Source: an uncultured Gammaproteobacteria bacterium
GTDB taxonomy: Bacteria; Pseudomonadota; Gammaproteobacteria; Enterobacterales; Succinivibrionaceae
Reading direction: 5' to 3'
Length of the DNA: 51,398 nucleotides
Assembly (NCBI GenBank): GCA_900315395.1
Contig: OMZC01000037.1
Coordinates: 1 to 51,398 of the forward strand
Shown here: one piece after another, positions 8,132 through 16,484 of the stretch
How positions within the stretch are numbered: the stretch's first letter is position 1
Layout: each line of letters starts with the position of its first letter
Program-made: the position numbers and the translations under genes
The notes under the pieces: generated by a model
What the model saw: the letters and a program-made list of their open reading frames with translations, nothing else
Told to the model about the DNA's origin: nothing
Database searches by the model: none

Positions 8132-8160
8132 GGAGATGAATTTCATCTCCATTCTTTTTT
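8132..8160 (+). terminator. Rho-independent terminator between acpP and fabF
   Basis: GGAGATG, loop AATTT, CATCTCC, then ATTCTTTTTT. This is the standard stem and T-run. fabF starts 25 nt later with its own ribosome site, so read-through or a separate start must supply it. Confidence 0.7.
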
Positions 8161-8185
8161 CAAATACATTTACGGAGATCCAACG

Positions 8186-9433
8186 GTGCAATTACGTAGG
8201 GTTGTAGTTACCGGTATGGGCATGTTAAGCCCAGTTGGCGGTACACTTGAAGAATCATGGAAGAACCTATTAGCCGGTAAAAGTGGTATCAGCACAATAG
8301 ATCACTTTGATACTTCAGATTTCACAGTTAAAATCGCTGGTCTTGTTAAAGATTTTAATGCTGAGCAGTGGGGCATTGCTCGTAAAGATGAGCGTAAGAT
8401 GGATTTATTCATCCTGTACGGCATCGCTGCAGGCGTCATGGCTATCAATGATTCTGGTCTTGAAATTAATGATCAGAACCGCGACAGAATCGGAACCATG
8501 ATTGGTTCTGGTATCGGTGGCTTAACCTTAATCGAGAAGAACATCAATGGTTTAGCAAATCGTGGTCCACACGGTATCAGCCCATTCTTCGTACCATCAA
8601 CCATTATTAACATGGTTTCTGGTCAGCTATCAATCATGAAAGGCCTTCGTGGTCCTAACTTATCAACCGTTACAGCTTGTGCTACCGGTACTCATGCTAT
8701 CGGCTTATCAGCACGTTTAGTTGCTTACGGTGATGCTGACGTAATGATTTGTGGTGGTGCTGAAAAGGCTTCTACCCCAATGGGTATCGGCGGTTTCTCT
8801 GCTATGAAAGCTTTATCACATCGTAACGATGATCCTGAGCACGCATCTCGCCCTTGGGATAAAGATCGTGATGGCTTCGTTTTAGGCGACGGTTCAGGTG
8901 TATTAGTACTTGAAGAGTACGAACACGCTAAGGCTCGTGGTGCTAAGATTTATGCTGAGTTAGTAGGTTTCGGTATGTCAGGTGATGCTTATCACATGAC
9001 TGCAACTCCTGAGACTGGTGAAGGTGCAGCACGCTCAATGGTTCATGCATTAAAGGATGCAGGCGTAAAACCAGAGCAGGTTAACTACATCAACGCTCAC
9101 GGTACTTCAACTTCAGTTGGTGACTTATCAGAGTTACGCGCAGTTAAGAGCATCTTTGGTGACGCTCCTAAGAACTGCTGCATGAGCTCAACCAAGTCAA
9201 TGACCGGTCACTTATTAGGTGCTGCTGGTGCTATTGAAGCTGTTATTACTGTTATGTCAATCAAGGATCAGATTTGTCCTCCAACCATCAATCTACAGAA
9301 CCCTGAAGATGAAGTTGGTGATTTTAATCTTGTTCCTGGTACAGCTCAGAAACACGATATTGAGTACGCTATGTCAAATAACTTCGGTTTCGGTGGCACT
9401 AACGGCTCATTACTATTCAAGCGTGTTGACTAA
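8186..9433 (+). CDS. fabF: 3-oxoacyl-ACP synthase II (FabF)
   Basis: FabF elongates acyl-ACPs, including palmitoleoyl to cis-vaccenoyl in E. coli. The Cys-His-His triad is seen: Cys165 in TACATGTH, His in NAHGTSTS and His in GHLLGAAGA. The closing [15 protein letters not shown] is characteristic. The start is GTG 8186 with GGAG (8174-8177) 8 nt upstream. The 415 residues match the family. In E. coli, pabC-mltG-tmk-holB follow; here the operon ends at a terminator and an unrelated opposite-strand gene comes next. Confidence 0.96.
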   Translation: MQLRRVVVTGMGMLSPVGGTLEESWKNLLAGKSGISTIDHFDTSDFTVKIAGLVKDFNAEQWGIARKDERKMDLFILYGIAAGVMAINDSGLEINDQNRDRIGTMIGSGIGGLTLIEKNINGLANRGPHGISPFFVPSTIINMVSGQLSIMKGLRGPNLSTVTACATGTHAIGLSARLVAYGDADVMICGGAEKASTPMGIGGFSAMKALSHRNDDPEHASRPWDKDRDGFVLGDGSGVLVLEEYEHAKARGAKIYAELVGFGMSGDAYHMTATPETGEGAARSMVHALKDAGVKPEQVNYINAHGTSTSVGDLSELRAVKSIFGDAPKNCCMSSTKSMTGHLLGAAGAIEAVITVMSIKDQICPPTINLQNPEDEVGDFNLVPGTAQKHDIEYAMSNNFGFGGTNGSLLFKRVD

Positions 9434-9455
9434 GATTTAGTCTTTTATCGCTTTT

Positions 9456-9478
9456 AATCCCGTCTTTATGACGGGATT
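9456..9478. terminator. Convergent terminator between fabF and the TraF-like gene
   Basis: AATCCCGTC pairs perfectly with GACGGGATT across TTTAT. The loop holds the TAA stop of the minus-strand gene, so one hairpin probably closes both transcripts. The T-run is weak (ATTATTGT). Confidence 0.6.
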
Positions 9479-10047
9479 ATTGTCTCTATCACACCCTTTA
9501 TCTGCTCTCTTTTTACAATTCCAAAGTATCTGCTGTCATATGAATTCTCTTTAGCAGAAGCTACGATAAACTCACCGTTATCTAAATATCTGTCCATCGA
9601 GAATATAGGCATTTTGCGTTTAAGATTGTCATACTTCGAAGGCTTTGAGTCTGTAAGTAATCTTCCGTTAACCTCAATTCCGTTATCACTTATCTTTACA
9701 AGATCACCTTGTGTTGCAACAACTTTCTTACCAATAGGTGCTGACTGAAAGGCGCAATTGCCTCTAGTTATGTAGTGCCTGTCGACAGTAATTTTTGCAA
9801 TTTCATTTTCAAGACAGAATAAGATGTAGTCTTCCTTTTGTGGGTACTTAGTAACTTTTTTATAGATCCCGTAAGGAATAGAAGGGGAGACATTGATCCA
9901 AAGGTTAAAAACATTTGGCATTAAAGAGATGAAGTAGGCACAACAGAGCACCGAACACAGACACTTACAAACAGTTGCCTTCTTTGATTTCGTCTTTGTA
10001 CGTACCTTTCTTAATATTGGAGAATTCTCTCTGTCTTTTAAACTCAT
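9466..10047 (-). CDS. TraF-like S26 signal peptidase, single membrane anchor
   Basis: A 193-residue serine peptidase of the conjugal TraF / signal peptidase I clan. A basic N-terminus and one membrane segment (about residues 24-48, Cys-rich) precede NVSPSIPYGIYK, where Ser56 is the likely nucleophile. Lys107 in GKKVVATQGD is the general base, and YDSRYFG matches the conserved SxDSRYFG box. Plasmid TraF matures conjugative pilin; no pilin or other transfer gene is in view, so its substrate is unknown. ATG 10047 is chosen because GAGGT lies 7 nt upstream; an earlier ATG at 10068 lacks such a site. Confidence 0.75.
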   Translation of the reverse strand: MSLKDRENSPILRKVRTKTKSKKATVCKCLCSVLCCAYFISLMPNVFNLWINVSPSIPYGIYKKVTKYPQKEDYILFCLENEIAKITVDRHYITRGNCAFQSAPIGKKVVATQGDLVKISDNGIEVNGRLLTDSKPSKYDNLKRKMPIFSMDRYLDNGEFIVASAKENSYDSRYFGIVKREQIKGVIETIIPS

Positions 10048-10180
10048 TTTCTTACCTCGGTATAGCATTCTTAGCTATGAAATTCTAAGGTATGAAAAAA
10101 GACAGAGCCTTAATTTACTGACAAAAAGTGCAGATTTTAGATGAAAATAAATAGAAATGAGGGGGATTTGTAAAATTAAA

Positions 10181-10206
10181 TTCTACTGCAGAGAACTGCA
10201 GTAGAA
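10181..10206 (-). terminator. Terminator of the rpiR-type gene
   Basis: A perfect 11-bp stem, TTCTACTGCAG with CTGCAGTAGAA, and a 4-nt loop. On the minus strand it is followed by the T-rich run TTTAATTTTAC. It lies 24 nt past the regulator's stop. Confidence 0.7.
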
Positions 10207-10230
10207 ATTGGTTGCTTAATCATTAAGCTA

Positions 10231-11088
10231 CTAGTCATTAGATGATGAGAGTGACTCAATAGCATCCTGTGTATCCTGCTTAATCTTAATGGCTTTTTCA
10301 CCAATTACTTTGATAAGCTCAATGTAGATTAAATCGATGATAAAGAACACACTCAATCTTGAGTCAGCATAACCATGTGCTAGATCATAGTCATGCACAG
10401 CATGTAAAACTGTAATATCGGTAAAGGTGTAAAGAGGGGAGGCTGTCTCTGCTGTAATCGCACAAATCATAGCGCCCTTTTTAGCACAGATAGAAGCTGA
10501 TTTTACCAGTTCACCAGTTTTACCAGAATTTGAAATATAAATTACTAAATCCTGACTGTTAGTCATTACAGAATGGGTCATGATCTCATGAGAATCTGTA
10601 TAACAGCGGGCATCAATACCGATACGGGCAAATTTTCTGGCAGCATCACGTGCTAAGAAACCAGAACTTCCAATACCAAAGAAGAATACGTGTCTTGCTG
10701 ACACCATCTCTTTAGCTAGTTTAGTCACTTGCTCATAGCCAATTTCAACGGCAGTCTGTGATAAAAGAGTCTGGTTTAACTGCAGCAACTTCTGAGCGGT
10801 AGTTTCACAACTTTCTTTGAGGTTAATAGCGGTTCTCTTGCCTTTGTTATCACTGTCTTGAGCGCCAAGATCCTGTGCTAGAGAAATTTTGAAGTCTTTT
10901 AAAGTATCAAAACCGAATTTTCTAGCGAATCTGGTGACTGTTGCATGGCTGATATCACAATCAGCAGAGATCTCTGATATAGATGAAGAACACGCTTTAA
11001 GACCGTTAGATAAAAAGTAGTGAATTAGTTTGTTATCTGATTTAGATGCTTTAATCTGAGGGTTACTTAGTTTCTTTAAAATGCTCAC
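10231..11088 (-). CDS. RpiR/MurR-family transcriptional regulator
   Basis: The 285-residue protein has an N-terminal RpiR helix-turn-helix (about residues 1-78; ISEISADCDISHATVTRFARKFGF is the recognition region). A C-terminal SIS sugar-phosphate-binding domain follows (about residues 125-255; GIGSSGFLARDAARKFARIG and ISNSGKTGELV). Members sense phosphorylated sugars and usually control neighbouring uptake or catabolic genes. It is divergent from a symporter-family transporter with a 276-nt shared upstream region, so that transporter is the natural target. The ligand cannot be read from the sequence. Confidence 0.85.
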   Translation of the reverse strand: MSILKKLSNPQIKASKSDNKLIHYFLSNGLKACSSSISEISADCDISHATVTRFARKFGFDTLKDFKISLAQDLGAQDSDNKGKRTAINLKESCETTAQKLLQLNQTLLSQTAVEIGYEQVTKLAKEMVSARHVFFFGIGSSGFLARDAARKFARIGIDARCYTDSHEIMTHSVMTNSQDLVIYISNSGKTGELVKSASICAKKGAMICAITAETASPLYTFTDITVLHAVHDYDLAHGYADSRLSVFFIIDLIYIELIKVIGEKAIKIKQDTQDAIESLSSSND

Positions 11089-11179
11089 GGTCTTTTCCTA
11101 ATATTAGTATTTTCTTGTAAGGTCTTGTACAAAAATTCCATTATTGAAAATTATTTTACACTTATAGAAAATCAAATGT

Positions 11180-11199
11180 AAATTTTTTTGAAAAAATTT
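11180..11199. promoter_or_regulatory. Palindrome in the rpiR/transporter divergent region
   Basis: AAATTTTTT-TG-AAAAAATTT is a perfect 9-bp inverted repeat midway between the two divergent genes. RpiR proteins bind AT-rich inverted repeats, so it is a possible operator. The region is so AT-rich that chance is a real alternative. Confidence 0.25.
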
Positions 11200-11364
11200 G
11201 AAAAAATTGCGTAAAAAATGTCGAATTTTATCGTAAATTTTCATTTAGCTCACATTTGATGCATTCTTCATGACAATATTTTTCTTTTTGTAAAATAAAT
11301 AATACATACCTTTATTAAATGCGCATTTCCCATTACAATGAAGCAACTTTATGAGGAAAGAAAA

Positions 11365-12264
11365 GTGAATCCAATCTTTATTGTTCTACCAATTCTAACC
11401 ATTCTGACTTATTCATTAGGTCTTACCTTAAAGTCCGATGATTTTAAGATGTTATTAAAAAAGCCTCTACCTATGGCTGTAGGTCTTACAGGTCAGTTAG
11501 TAGTATTACCTGTAATTGCCATTGCTATTGCTTACTTTATGGGGTTAGATACTGTTTTCTTTATTGGTTTAGTTTTAATTGCCTGCTGTCCTGGTGGCTC
11601 ATCTTCTAATATCTTTTCATACATAGCTAAAGGCGATGTAGCTTTATCTGTATCCATGACAGCTGTAAGCTCCATTGTGACTTTGGTGACTTTGCCTGTC
11701 ATCATGTCTTTATGTGTATCCATATTAAATGCAAACGGCACAGAGTCTGAATTTGGTGCAGTACAACTTCCAGTAGGTAAGCTCTTAGTTCAAAACGTAG
11801 TTTTGATGTTAATTCCAATTATCTTAGGTGTACTTACTCAGCATTACTTTAAAAATGCAGCTGTAAAGATCTCAAAGGTATTATCTAAATTTGCCTTTCC
11901 ATGCTTAATCCTTTTAGCATCGATCTTTTTTGTAAAGCACTATCAGAACATTGCTAACCACTTAGATAAGTTAGGTTTAAGTGTGTTACTGCTAGTTGTC
12001 TTTGCTGTCATTGCAGCATCATTACTTTCAAGACTGTGTCATCAGTCATCAAAGACAAGACGCACAATCGTCATTGAAGTTGCAATGCAAAACGCAGCTC
12101 AGGCCATTGCTATTGCTTCAAGTCCATTTGTCTTTAACTCTGAAATCATGACTATCCCTCCAATCTTATATGCCTTAGTCATGAACTTAGTGTTATTAGT
12201 TTATGTAGGAGCCATCTTACGTAAAGACGAGAGTTCTACACTCATAGCTGCTAAGACTGAATAG
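11365..12264 (+). CDS. Bile acid:sodium symporter (BASS) family transporter
   Basis: A membrane protein of about 299 residues with some nine to ten hydrophobic helices and the BASS signature CCPGGSSSNIF. The helix-break segment EVAMQNAAQAIAIA lies in the second half, where Na+ coordination residues usually are. Bacterial members import bile salts, pantothenate, 2-oxo acids or related anions with sodium; the substrate here is not decidable. The start is taken at GTG 11365 because AGGAAAG sits about 6 nt upstream; ATG 11338 has no ribosome site. It is divergent from an RpiR-type regulator. Confidence 0.85.
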   Translation: MNPIFIVLPILTILTYSLGLTLKSDDFKMLLKKPLPMAVGLTGQLVVLPVIAIAIAYFMGLDTVFFIGLVLIACCPGGSSSNIFSYIAKGDVALSVSMTAVSSIVTLVTLPVIMSLCVSILNANGTESEFGAVQLPVGKLLVQNVVLMLIPIILGVLTQHYFKNAAVKISKVLSKFAFPCLILLASIFFVKHYQNIANHLDKLGLSVLLLVVFAVIAASLLSRLCHQSSKTRRTIVIEVAMQNAAQAIAIASSPFVFNSEIMTIPPILYALVMNLVLLVYVGAILRKDESSTLIAAKTE

Positions 12265-12289
12265 CTTTAAAACAATATACTTGTACAAA

Positions 12290-12319
12290 GATCTTTTACA
12301 CAGCGATCTTTTACACAGC
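12290..12319 (+). repeat. Two perfect 15-bp tandem repeats
   Basis: GATCTTTTACACAGC occurs twice head-to-tail (12290-12304 and 12305-12319). It lies in the 348-nt gap after the BASS gene, and its second copy supplies part of the hairpin arm at 12314. Confidence 0.9.
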
Positions 12320-12390
12320 GACTCAATTACAGAATATCCTCATAACAGAATATCCTCATAACAGAATATCCTCATATTTGAGTTGCTGTG
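12314..12390 (+). other. Long hairpin enclosing a triple tandem repeat
   Basis: CACAGCGACTCAA (12314-12326) pairs with TTGAGTTGCTGTG (12378-12390), 13 bp with one G-T pair. The loop is made almost entirely of three 16-bp repeats. No strong T-run follows, so its role (terminator, mRNA end or neutral expansion) is open. Confidence 0.6.
12329..12376 (+). repeat. Three perfect 16-bp tandem repeats
   Basis: ACAGAATATCCTCATA occurs three times without a mismatch at 12329, 12345 and 12361. There are no spacers, so it is not a CRISPR array. It forms the loop of the hairpin at 12314-12390. Confidence 0.95.
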
Positions 12391-12469
12391 TATTCTAATA
12401 GCCTCGTCTGATGTCTCAAATTTCTCTTAAAACTCACACCGTTTGTAAAATAAAAAGTTCGCACCAAAG

Positions 12470-12498
12470 TTGATCTTTTGAAAATAATTCTGTATAGT
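12470..12498 (+). promoter_or_regulatory. Sigma-70-type promoter of the heme locus
   Basis: TTGATC (12470-12475), a 17-nt spacer and TATAGT (12493-12498) lie 114 nt upstream of hutW. It is the best promoter match in the gap. No textbook Fur box was found, although an inverted repeat lies just downstream at 12516-12531. Confidence 0.55.
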
Positions 12499-12515
12499 GC
12501 AAGTTTATTTTATAA

Positions 12516-12531
12516 GTTAGTCAATGCTAAC
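12516..12531 (+). promoter_or_regulatory. Operator-like inverted repeat in the hutW leader
   Basis: GTTAG-N6-CTAAC is a perfect 5-bp inverted repeat about 18 nt past the -10 box. It therefore falls inside the expected transcript start region, where a repressor would block transcription. The binding protein is unknown. Confidence 0.35.
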
Positions 12532-12612
12532 GTAAATTATAAAGAGCTAACCGCAATTATATATAGCTAATTTAATTTTTATTTTAAATCAAAGAGTTTT
12601 TACCCAACAACT

Positions 12613-14136
12613 ATGAGCTTATCTAAAATAATTGAATTTCCATTTGAGCATTACTTAAAAAAACACACCTCACCTACAGGTGAAGTTGATTTCTCAGAAC
12701 TTGTAGAAGAGTTCAAAAAGATGGGAAAGATGCTGATGCCTAAATTAGGTGGTGCAGCTCCTAAGATGCCTATGGAAAAAATGATGGAGCAAATGGCAAA
12801 AGCACAGAATTTAGAATTAGATTACCGCGCTAAGATAAGTTCAGATCCATTAGAGAATGCCTTCGGTGAAAAGAGCATGTCTCACAACAGCTCTAACGTG
12901 AAAGTGGTACCTCATCCATTTGTCCCATATGCAATAGATATTCTTTCAAACGTTAAGAGAACAACCAAGAGCGCTATTTATATTAACGTGCCATTCTGTC
13001 AGACCAGATGCTCATTCTGCATGTTCTATATCTCTCCTTACAAGAAAGAAGAGTCAAAGCGCTATACCGATGCTTTGATTAAAGAAATGAGAATGTGGGA
13101 GAACTCAAAATCAGTAGGCACTTCTCCAATTCATGCTGTATACATGGGAGGTGGTACTCCTACAGCTTTAGAAGCTGAAGACTTACATCGCATTATCAAA
13201 ACCTGTCATGAGATTTTCCCATTAGCTAATGACTGTGAATTTACAGTTGAAGGTCGTCTTTCATACTTTACTGATGACAAGATTGAAGCCTGTTTAGCAG
13301 CAGGAGCTAACCGCTTTTCCTTAGGTGTACAGTCTTTTGATACTGAAGTGCGCAGACGCATGGGCAGATTAAGCTCAAAAGAGGATCTTATCCGTGGTCT
13401 TGAGCATCTGTCCTCATATGACGATGCTGCTGTCATCATCGATTTAATCTTTGGTCTGCCAGGACAGAATGACAAGAACTGGGATGAGGACTTAAAGATT
13501 GTCTCATCTTTACCAATTGACGGTGTGGATTTATACCAACTCATCATGCTCGAAGGCTCTCCTTTAGAGAAGCTTGTAAAGGCAGGCAAGATGCCTGAAG
13601 CACCTTCAAAAGAACAAAGAGCCAGAATGTACAAACGTGGCTTTGAGTACTTATTAGATAACCACTTTAGAGATCTTAGTGTGTCTCACTTTGGTAAGAC
13701 CTTCAGAGAGAGAAATCTATATAACGTCTTAGCTAAATCTGATGCTGATACTTTAGCTTTTGGACCAGGTGCCGGTGGCAAAATTCAGGGCGTAAGTTTC
13801 ATGAATGTCAGAAGCTATGAGAAATGGTTAGAAAAGATTGATGAGGGTAAAAAGAGCGCTCTGATGATGTTTGTACCTGAAAAGAACTGGCGCTTGTACA
13901 AGAAACTAGGTGAACAGGTAGAACTTGGCTTTATCAACTGGGATTACTTTGAACAGAACTTTAATGTCAACTTAAAGGACTCTTTAAAAGAGGTGATCTC
14001 TCAATGGCAGAGCGCAGGTTTGCTGACAGATAAAGGTAAATTTGCAGATCTTACCTTACCAGGTCGTTTCTGGGCAGTAACCATGGTGCAGCTTTTAATT
14101 AACTATCTGCAGCATCGTGTATTTGTGACAGCTTAA
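12613..14136 (+). CDS. hutW: HutW/ChuW-type radical SAM enzyme for anaerobic heme degradation
   Basis: This 507-residue HemN-like radical SAM protein has its 4Fe-4S cysteines at 129, 133 and 136 (CQTRCSFCMFY). It also has the SAM-contact segment MGGGTPT and the HemN-type LGVQSFD and DLIFGLPGQ motifs. E. coli ChuW and its relatives open heme without oxygen by radical methylation, releasing iron and a linear tetrapyrrole (anaerobilin). Assignment to this branch, and not to coproporphyrinogen dehydrogenase, rests on the divergent SFCMFY motif and on the receptor, HutX and flavodoxin genes that follow. About 120 residues precede the cysteines, more than in ChuW, including a Met/Lys-rich stretch near residues 38-62. 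Confidence 0.85.
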   Translation: MSLSKIIEFPFEHYLKKHTSPTGEVDFSELVEEFKKMGKMLMPKLGGAAPKMPMEKMMEQMAKAQNLELDYRAKISSDPLENAFGEKSMSHNSSNVKVVPHPFVPYAIDILSNVKRTTKSAIYINVPFCQTRCSFCMFYISPYKKEESKRYTDALIKEMRMWENSKSVGTSPIHAVYMGGGTPTALEAEDLHRIIKTCHEIFPLANDCEFTVEGRLSYFTDDKIEACLAAGANRFSLGVQSFDTEVRRRMGRLSSKEDLIRGLEHLSSYDDAAVIIDLIFGLPGQNDKNWDEDLKIVSSLPIDGVDLYQLIMLEGSPLEKLVKAGKMPEAPSKEQRARMYKRGFEYLLDNHFRDLSVSHFGKTFRERNLYNVLAKSDADTLAFGPGAGGKIQGVSFMNVRSYEKWLEKIDEGKKSALMMFVPEKNWRLYKKLGEQVELGFINWDYFEQNFNVNLKDSLKEVISQWQSAGLLTDKGKFADLTLPGRFWAVTMVQLLINYLQHRVFVTA

Positions 14137-14200
14137 AAGTCACACAACCTAAAAAAATTCAAATACATATATATCCAACATAAAACAAGGAAAAATCATT

Positions 14201-16378
14201 ATGAGAAAAACTAAACTTGCTTTAGCTTGCACTCTAATTTTGACATCAGCTTTTACCAAAGCTTATGCAGAGGAGGTTAAGACCAAAGGTATTGAAGTTA
14301 CCGCAACTAGAGTTGAGCGTGACTTACTACAGGTACCTGTAAGTGTTAGCGTGGTCTCTGAAAAACAGATTAAAAAGTCAGGTGCTAGCACCATCGGTGA
14401 TCTTTTAAAAGATGTACCTGGTGTTGAGGTTAATAATGATGGTTCTCAAGGTTTAAAACGTATCGGTATTCGTGGTGAGGATGCTTATAGAACTTTAGTT
14501 TTAGTTGATGGTCAAAAGATCTCTGAGCATAAATCAATGTCAGGCACTCCAATGTTAATTGATCCTGCATCAGTTGAGAGGATCGAGGTAATCAAAGGTC
14601 CTAACTCTGTTTTATACGGTTCAGATGCTATCGGTGGTGTTGTAAACATCATTACTAAAAAGAATGCTGATAAGCCTTTTACAGCTGATGTTGCAGCAGG
14701 TTATGACGGTTCAGGTGACGCCTGGCGTGAAAGTGCTGGTGTTTCAGGTAAAGTTTCAGGTGTAGGTTACAGATTTGGAGCTGCTAACGTAGAAGCTGGT
14801 AACTTACGTGTTCCTCATAAGGTAATTGAAGGCACTTCATATCGTCAAAAGAATTTTGATGGTCTGTTATCTTACGATTTTACTGACAAGGTTACCTTAG
14901 GTGTTAATGGTGAGTATTTTGATTCAGACATTAACTCAACTACAGAAGATACAGGTAGCTATGATGACTTTGGTGTGGAGATCCCTGTATGGAAGCGCAG
15001 TAAGGTAAACGTATTTGCTGAGTTAAAGAATTTAACTGATACCTTAGCACGAGTAAGAGTAGATGCTTACCATCAGTTAAATCAAAAGATCATGGTAAAC
15101 AGAATTAAGCAGTCAGAGAGTAGCTCATCTACTACTGTAAAAACATCCCCTAAGGGAAGCATTACTACTCAAAGAGATATTACAACCTCAATGACTGTAA
15201 ACTCTGGTGCTAAAAACACCATTTTAACAAATGCAGCAACAGCTCAGACTGAGTGGACACTAGGTGATGCTAATTACTTAATTGCAGGTGCCGGTGTTGA
15301 GAACGACAGCTTTACCTCACAGACAACTACCAAAGGTCATATGGATATGACTATGGATGTAACAATGTCTGGCATGGTAAATCAGAATGTTCATCAGAAT
15401 GTATCACGTGATGTTGTAAACAACAGAGGTATTTTATCAGGTGGTCAGAAGACCATTTACGGCTTCTTATCAAACGAAACTCAGTTACCATTTGATTTTG
15501 TTGCAAACTATGGTCTGCGCTACACCAAGGTAAAATCAAATGCTGATACCAACCTTAAGGTTAACAATCTAAACGGTTTAATCACCTCATCAGATACTGG
15601 CGATTCAACTAATAACCGTACTGTGTTTAACGCAGGTTTAGTTTGGAATGGTCTTGAAGATACTGCTGTAAGATTTAACTTTGGTCAGGGCTTTAGAGCA
15701 CCTATTTTACAAGAGAGATATTTCTCAACTTCAATGGGTGGCGCTACCGTTTATGGTAATCCAGATCTTAAAGCTGAGACCTCAAACAGCTATGAATTAG
15801 GTATCCGTCATGCTTCAGACAGATTCTTTGCTGATGTAAGTGCTTTCTTAACTAAGTCAAAAAACTTTATTGCAACTAAAGAGACAATTTCAAACCTGCA
15901 GGCATTACGTCAGTACTACAACGTAGCAAGTGCTAAGACCTTTGGTTTAGAGACTGTACTTTCATATGACTTTGAAGCAGGTATCACTCCATACACCAGC
16001 ATTACCTACATGCGTCGTCGTTTTGATAATGAAAGCTCAATCTTAGGTGCTACCTATGACACCAATACTCCAAAGCTTATCGCACGCTTTGGTCTGCGTT
16101 ATGAGCATGACTTTGGTAACTGGACTTTAAATACTGATGCATATGCTCGTTCACAGAGTGCTAGAAACTACACCAAGGTTGTTGACGATGCAGTAGCAAC
16201 AACTCATCAGGGTGGCTTTACCACAGGTAACTTTGAAGTATCAGGAAGCTTTGGTGAGAAGCGTCAGTATGTAGTAACCGCAGGCTGGTTAAACATTCTA
16301 AACAAGCGTTACTACACTACAGACGCGATTGCAGAGCCAGGTTCTCATGGCTTTGTAACTGTGTCAGCTAAGTTCTAG
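14201..16378 (+). CDS. TonB-dependent outer-membrane receptor, probably heme
   Basis: The 725-residue protein starts with a signal peptide (cut near AYA-EE). The TonB box region is IEVTATRVE, and the plug domain contains LLKDVPGVEV, RIGIRGED and GPNSVLYGSDAIGGVVNI. The beta-barrel ends in a terminal Phe (VTVSAKF). FRAP (residues 498-501) and NPDL (520-523) match the FRAP and NPNL boxes of heme receptors. The His normally found between those boxes is absent (Met512 is there). A Met/His-rich stretch lies at residues 380-398. It sits 64 nt after hutW, so heme or hemoprotein is the likely ligand. Confidence 0.85.
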   Translation: MRKTKLALACTLILTSAFTKAYAEEVKTKGIEVTATRVERDLLQVPVSVSVVSEKQIKKSGASTIGDLLKDVPGVEVNNDGSQGLKRIGIRGEDAYRTLVLVDGQKISEHKSMSGTPMLIDPASVERIEVIKGPNSVLYGSDAIGGVVNIITKKNADKPFTADVAAGYDGSGDAWRESAGVSGKVSGVGYRFGAANVEAGNLRVPHKVIEGTSYRQKNFDGLLSYDFTDKVTLGVNGEYFDSDINSTTEDTGSYDDFGVEIPVWKRSKVNVFAELKNLTDTLARVRVDAYHQLNQKIMVNRIKQSESSSSTTVKTSPKGSITTQRDITTSMTVNSGAKNTILTNAATAQTEWTLGDANYLIAGAGVENDSFTSQTTTKGHMDMTMDVTMSGMVNQNVHQNVSRDVVNNRGILSGGQKTIYGFLSNETQLPFDFVANYGLRYTKVKSNADTNLKVNNLNGLITSSDTGDSTNNRTVFNAGLVWNGLEDTAVRFNFGQGFRAPILQERYFSTSMGGATVYGNPDLKAETSNSYELGIRHASDRFFADVSAFLTKSKNFIATKETISNLQALRQYYNVASAKTFGLETVLSYDFEAGITPYTSITYMRRRFDNESSILGATYDTNTPKLIARFGLRYEHDFGNWTLNTDAYARSQSARNYTKVVDDAVATTHQGGFTTGNFEVSGSFGEKRQYVVTAGWLNILNKRYYTTDAIAEPGSHGFVTVSAKF

Positions 16379-16442
16379 TAAGCATGGTTTACAGAAATCA
16401 TAATTCCAAATAGCTTTGTTCCAATAAAAAGCAATTAAATCT

Positions 16443-16469
16443 AAGAGTAGAAGCTTAGCTTCTACTCTT
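16443..16469 (+). terminator. Perfect 12-bp hairpin after the receptor gene
   Basis: AAGAGTAGAAGC, loop TTA, GCTTCTACTCTT. Only a weak T-run (CTTTAAA) follows, and the ECF S gene starts 15 nt later. It may lower expression of the transporter relative to the receptor. Confidence 0.5.
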
Positions 16470-16484
16470 CTTTAAAAAGACATT

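Noticed and set aside
12290-12376. Possible CRISPR array
   Set aside because: The repeats are 15-16 bp and directly adjacent with no unique spacers, and no cas gene is present.
12613-14136. Reading the radical SAM gene as coproporphyrinogen dehydrogenase (hemN)
   Set aside because: The CQTRCSFCMFY motif and extended N-terminus fit HutW/ChuW better, and the neighbours are heme uptake genes, not heme synthesis genes.
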